Positions 33,995-34,871 of a DNA stretch of 34,871 nucleotides are shown here, piece by piece (position 1 is the first letter of the stretch; each line of letters begins with the position of its first letter). A model generated the notes under the pieces. It was not told the origin of the DNA. It made no database searches and saw only the letters and a program-made list of their open reading frames with translations. The stretch covers positions 1-34,871 of the forward strand of contig JAAYAP010000011.1 in NCBI GenBank assembly GCA_012719315.1. The letters are read 5' to 3'. Position numbers and translations under genes: made by a program. The DNA is from Methanobacteriota archaeon. Its GTDB lineage: Archaea > Thermoplasmatota > Thermoplasmata > Methanomassiliicoccales > Methanomethylophilaceae.

Positions 33995-34871
33995 ATGACC
34001 GAGAGGAGACCCGTGGAGACCTGGGAGGACGTGGCCGCGCTCGAGAGCACGGCCGGGATCCTGATCCCCGCCGATCCGATGGACCGGGTCCTGGGGCAGG
34101 AGGAGGCGATCGCCTTGGCGAAGATCGCCGCCACCCAGCGCAGGCACCTGCTGCTGGTCGGTCCCCCCGGCACGGGCAAATCGATGATCGCCCGCGCCCT
34201 CTCGCTGAACCTGCCCAAGCCCAAGCAGGAGATCAGGGTCGTCAAGAACCCCGAGAACGCCGAGAGGCCGTTCCTGGAGGTGCTCAACGAGGACCAGGTC
34301 GGCGAGGAGGAGGGCATCCGCACCGAATCGGTCGGCAAGCTGCTGGACCCCGAGATCGCGCCGCCGAACGTGGCGGAGCGCCTCGGGTACATGTGCCGGT
34401 ACTGCCGGACCTATTCGCTGCCGGGGGAGTTCATCTGCCCCTCGTGCCAGAAGAGCAAGATCGACATGGGCGCCAGCAACAACCCCTTCGGGGACCTGCT
34501 GGGCGGTCTGCTGGAATCGGCGATGCCGCAGGTGACCGCGGGCAAGGAGCGGGTGCACACCACCCGGGTCTCGCCCGACGGCATCGAGGAGACGGTGGTC
34601 TTCGAGCGTGCCGACGACAAGATCCGCATGCTCGACGGCAATGCGCTGCAGAGGCGCAGCCAGCTCAACAAGAAGTCCAACCAGAAGGTGCTGGTCAAGC
34701 TCAGGCGCGACCCGTTCGTGATGGCCACGGGGGCTTCCGAGACCGAGCTGCTCGGCGATGTCAGGCACGATCCGTACGGGGGCCACGAGAAGCTCGGCAC
34801 CCCCGCTTACGACAGGGTCGTGGCCGGTTCGATCCACGAGGCGCACGAAGGGGTGCTGTTCATCGACGAGA
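33995..34871 (+). CDS. lonB: Archaeal Lon protease LonB (N-terminal part; truncated by window edge)
   Basis: MTERRPVETWEDVAALESTAGILIPADPMDRVLGQEEAIALAKIAATQRRHLLLVGPPGTGKSMIARALSLNLP ... ELLGDVRHDPYGGHEKLGTPAYDRVVAGSIHEAHEGVLFIDE: archaeal LonB AAA+ motifs. Not in the ORF track because it is open at the edge. Confidence 0.88.
   Translation, partial: MTERRPVETWEDVAALESTAGILIPADPMDRVLGQEEAIALAKIAATQRRHLLLVGPPGTGKSMIARALSLNLPKPKQEIRVVKNPENAERPFLEVLNEDQVGEEEGIRTESVGKLLDPEIAPPNVAERLGYMCRYCRTYSLPGEFICPSCQKSKIDMGASNNPFGDLLGGLLESAMPQVTAGKERVHTTRVSPDGIEETVVFERADDKIRMLDGNALQRRSQLNKKSNQKVLVKLRRDPFVMATGASETELLGDVRHDPYGGHEKLGTPAYDRVVAGSIHEAHEGVLFIDE

Overview
The window is GC-rich archaeal chromosomal DNA. 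Gene content (archaeal GltX, Trm1, MptD-like protein, archaeal DnaG, LonB, CobQ) suggests a euryarchaeon, perhaps Thermoplasmata/Methanomassiliicoccales; that taxonomic guess is inference. About 28 non-spurious genes are packed tightly, many with ATGA/GTGA stop-start overlaps. I recognise no tRNA, rRNA, CRISPR array or IS element. Metabolic and housekeeping genes: gltX (partial), UbiD-family decarboxylase, siroheme nitrite/sulfite reductase-like protein, purA, trm1, THEP1-type NTPase, mptD-like, nadA, trkA/trkH, two CobQ-family proteins, a P-type ATPase, a small beta-grasp (ubiquitin-like) protein, dnaG and lonB (partial). A second theme is DNA ends and defence: exonuclease VII (xseA/xseB), an AddB-like plus AddA-like helicase-nuclease pair, a DnaQ-like exonuclease and its catalytically degenerate paralogue, and an SbcD/YhaO-like plus Rad50/YhaN-like pair with a predicted transmembrane hairpin. 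The best candidate for an exciting system is the two-gene unit at 11755-13646: an OLD/AAA15-type ABC ATPase translationally coupled to a TOPRIM/DUF4435-like protein. This matches the architecture of the PARIS (AriA/AriB) anti-phage system and sits in an otherwise housekeeping/DNA-repair context. Other notable points are a ~270 bp leader before dnaG with a hairpin that would sequester the ribosome-binding site, and a LonB in which the usual transmembrane insert appears to be replaced by a zinc ribbon.
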